NCBI RefSeq assembly: GCF_002980595.1 | Contig: NZ_PVLQ01000008.1 | Span: forward strand, 124,001 to 188,000 | Source: Malikia granosa | Lineage (GTDB): Bacteria > Pseudomonadota > Gammaproteobacteria > Burkholderiales > Burkholderiaceae_C | DNA length: 64,000 nt | Direction: 5' to 3' | Part shown: positions 63,313-64,000 of the stretch, one piece after another | Numbering within the stretch: the first letter of the stretch is position 1 | Layout of the letters: every line of letters starts with the position of its first letter | Translations under genes and position numbers: made by a program | Notes under the pieces: model-generated | Databases searched by the model: none | What the model saw: the letters and a program-made list of their open reading frames with translations, nothing else | Told to the model about the DNA's origin: nothing

Positions 63313-64000
63313 ATGAACAGCTCCACCTTTCCACGCGGCGTTTCCGGCCTGCAGCCCTTGCCGGCCGACCTGCCCGCTTCCGCCCGTACCCTGTTCGGCC
63401 TGCTGCAGCGCCTGTCCCACGGCTCGCTGACCCTGCAGCTGCCCGACGGCCAGTTGCAGCATTTCGGCCAGGCCGAGTCGGGCTCGCCCTGCGCGGTGAT
63501 CCATCTGCACAACTGGAAGCCCTGCGCGGCCGCGCTCAAGTCGGGCGACATCGGCTTTGCCGAGAGCTATGTCGCCGGCGACTGGAGCACGCCGCATCTG
63601 GCCGAGCTGCTCGGCCTGCTGGCCGCCAACCGGCAGGCGCTCGATGCCGCGATCTTCGGCCACTGGGCCGGCCGGTTGCTGTACCGGATCAAGCATCTGC
63701 TCAACCGCAACACGCGCGCCAACAGCCGCAAGAACATCCACGCCCATTACGACCTCGGCAATGCCTTCTACCGGCTCTGGCTCGATCCGAGCATGAACTA
63801 TTCCTCGGCCTGGTTCGAGGGGCGCATGGATGGCGACCTGAACCAGGCCCAGCATGCCAAGGTGGCGCGCGCGCTGCGCATGGTCGAGCTGCAGCCGGGC
63901 CAGCGCCTGCTCGAGATCGGCTGCGGCTGGGGCGCGCTGGCGGAAAAGGCCACGCTCGAGTTCGGCGCCTCGGTGACCGGCGTGACCCTGTCGACCGAGC
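63313..64000 (+). CDS. Cyclopropane-fatty-acyl-phospholipid synthase-like SAM methyltransferase (5' part)
   Basis: The first 229 codons are present; the gene runs off the right edge. The N-terminal lipid-binding part includes GDIGFAESYVAGDWSTPHLAELL. The family block ARANSRKNIHAHYDLGNAFYRLWLDPSMNYSSAWF follows, then the SAM motif LLEIGCGWGALAEKA at about residue 198. It adds a methyl or methylene group to unsaturated acyl chains of membrane phospholipids. In this cluster it may make methylated or cyclopropane lipids in response to light or oxidative stress. Confidence 0.9.
   Translation, partial: MNSSTFPRGVSGLQPLPADLPASARTLFGLLQRLSHGSLTLQLPDGQLQHFGQAESGSPCAVIHLHNWKPCAAALKSGDIGFAESYVAGDWSTPHLAELLGLLAANRQALDAAIFGHWAGRLLYRIKHLLNRNTRANSRKNIHAHYDLGNAFYRLWLDPSMNYSSAWFEGRMDGDLNQAQHAKVARALRMVELQPGQRLLEIGCGWGALAEKATLEFGASVTGVTLSTE

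Overview
The window is about 64 kb of high-GC chromosomal DNA that looks like a betaproteobacterium of the order Burkholderiales (Comamonadaceae/Sphaerotilaceae-like). This rests on gene content and order: engB next to cytochrome c4 and resB-ccsB, lptM-lysA divergent from cyaY, PBP1a divergent from pilMNOPQ-aroK-aroB, dgt, gltBD, an mlaFEDACB cluster that includes mlaA, and bolA-murA-hisG-hisD with a short-form HisG. Most of it is housekeeping. No rRNA, tRNA, CRISPR array or prophage was recognised.

Layout: 1-4.6 kb, a type I secretion set (ABC exporter, HlyD-type adaptor, TolC-type outer membrane protein). 4.6-8.3 kb, metK with a structured leader, divergent from an LpxL-type acyltransferase, then engB divergent from a di-haem cytochrome c4. 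8.5-13.0 kb, System II cytochrome c maturation (resB, ccsB) and the periplasmic methionine sulfoxide reductase msrP. 13.1-20.3 kb, a minus-strand minor pilin operon (fimT-pilV-pilW-pilX-pilY1-pilE). 20.4-23.7 kb, an unusual 1091-residue fusion of an adenylation domain to a cyanophycin-synthetase-like ATP-grasp ligase. 23.7-28.0 kb, lysA, lptM, cyaY and PBP1a. 28.1-38.1 kb, pilMNOPQ, an Ig-like-domain lipoprotein, aroK, aroB and dgt. 38.1-40.2 kb, an MFS transporter and a RAYT/Y1-type transposase with associated repeats. 40.2-46.5 kb, gltBD. 46.6-52.2 kb, the Mla phospholipid transport system and an ABC-2 exporter. 52.2-55.7 kb, bolA-murA-hisG-hisD.

After hisD the expected his genes do not follow. 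Instead there is a signalling module (HPt protein, REC-AraC regulator, PAS-chemoreceptor; 55.8-58.7 kb). Next comes a cluster built around a MerR regulator with a B12-binding photoreceptor domain (LitR/CarH type; 58.7-64 kb). That cluster holds an SDR, an exported glutathione peroxidase, a COG2907 flavoprotein, a DUF1365 protein and a cyclopropane-fatty-acid-synthase-like methyltransferase cut by the window end. It reads as a light- and oxidative-stress-responsive membrane lipid modification system.

The least explained elements are the adenylation/ATP-grasp fusion, the metK leader, the palindrome in the litR-gpx divergent region, the Ig-like lipoprotein in the pilus operon, and terminator-like hairpins placed directly before the resB and mlaF start codons. 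All functions are inferred from sequence reading and family knowledge; no searches were run.
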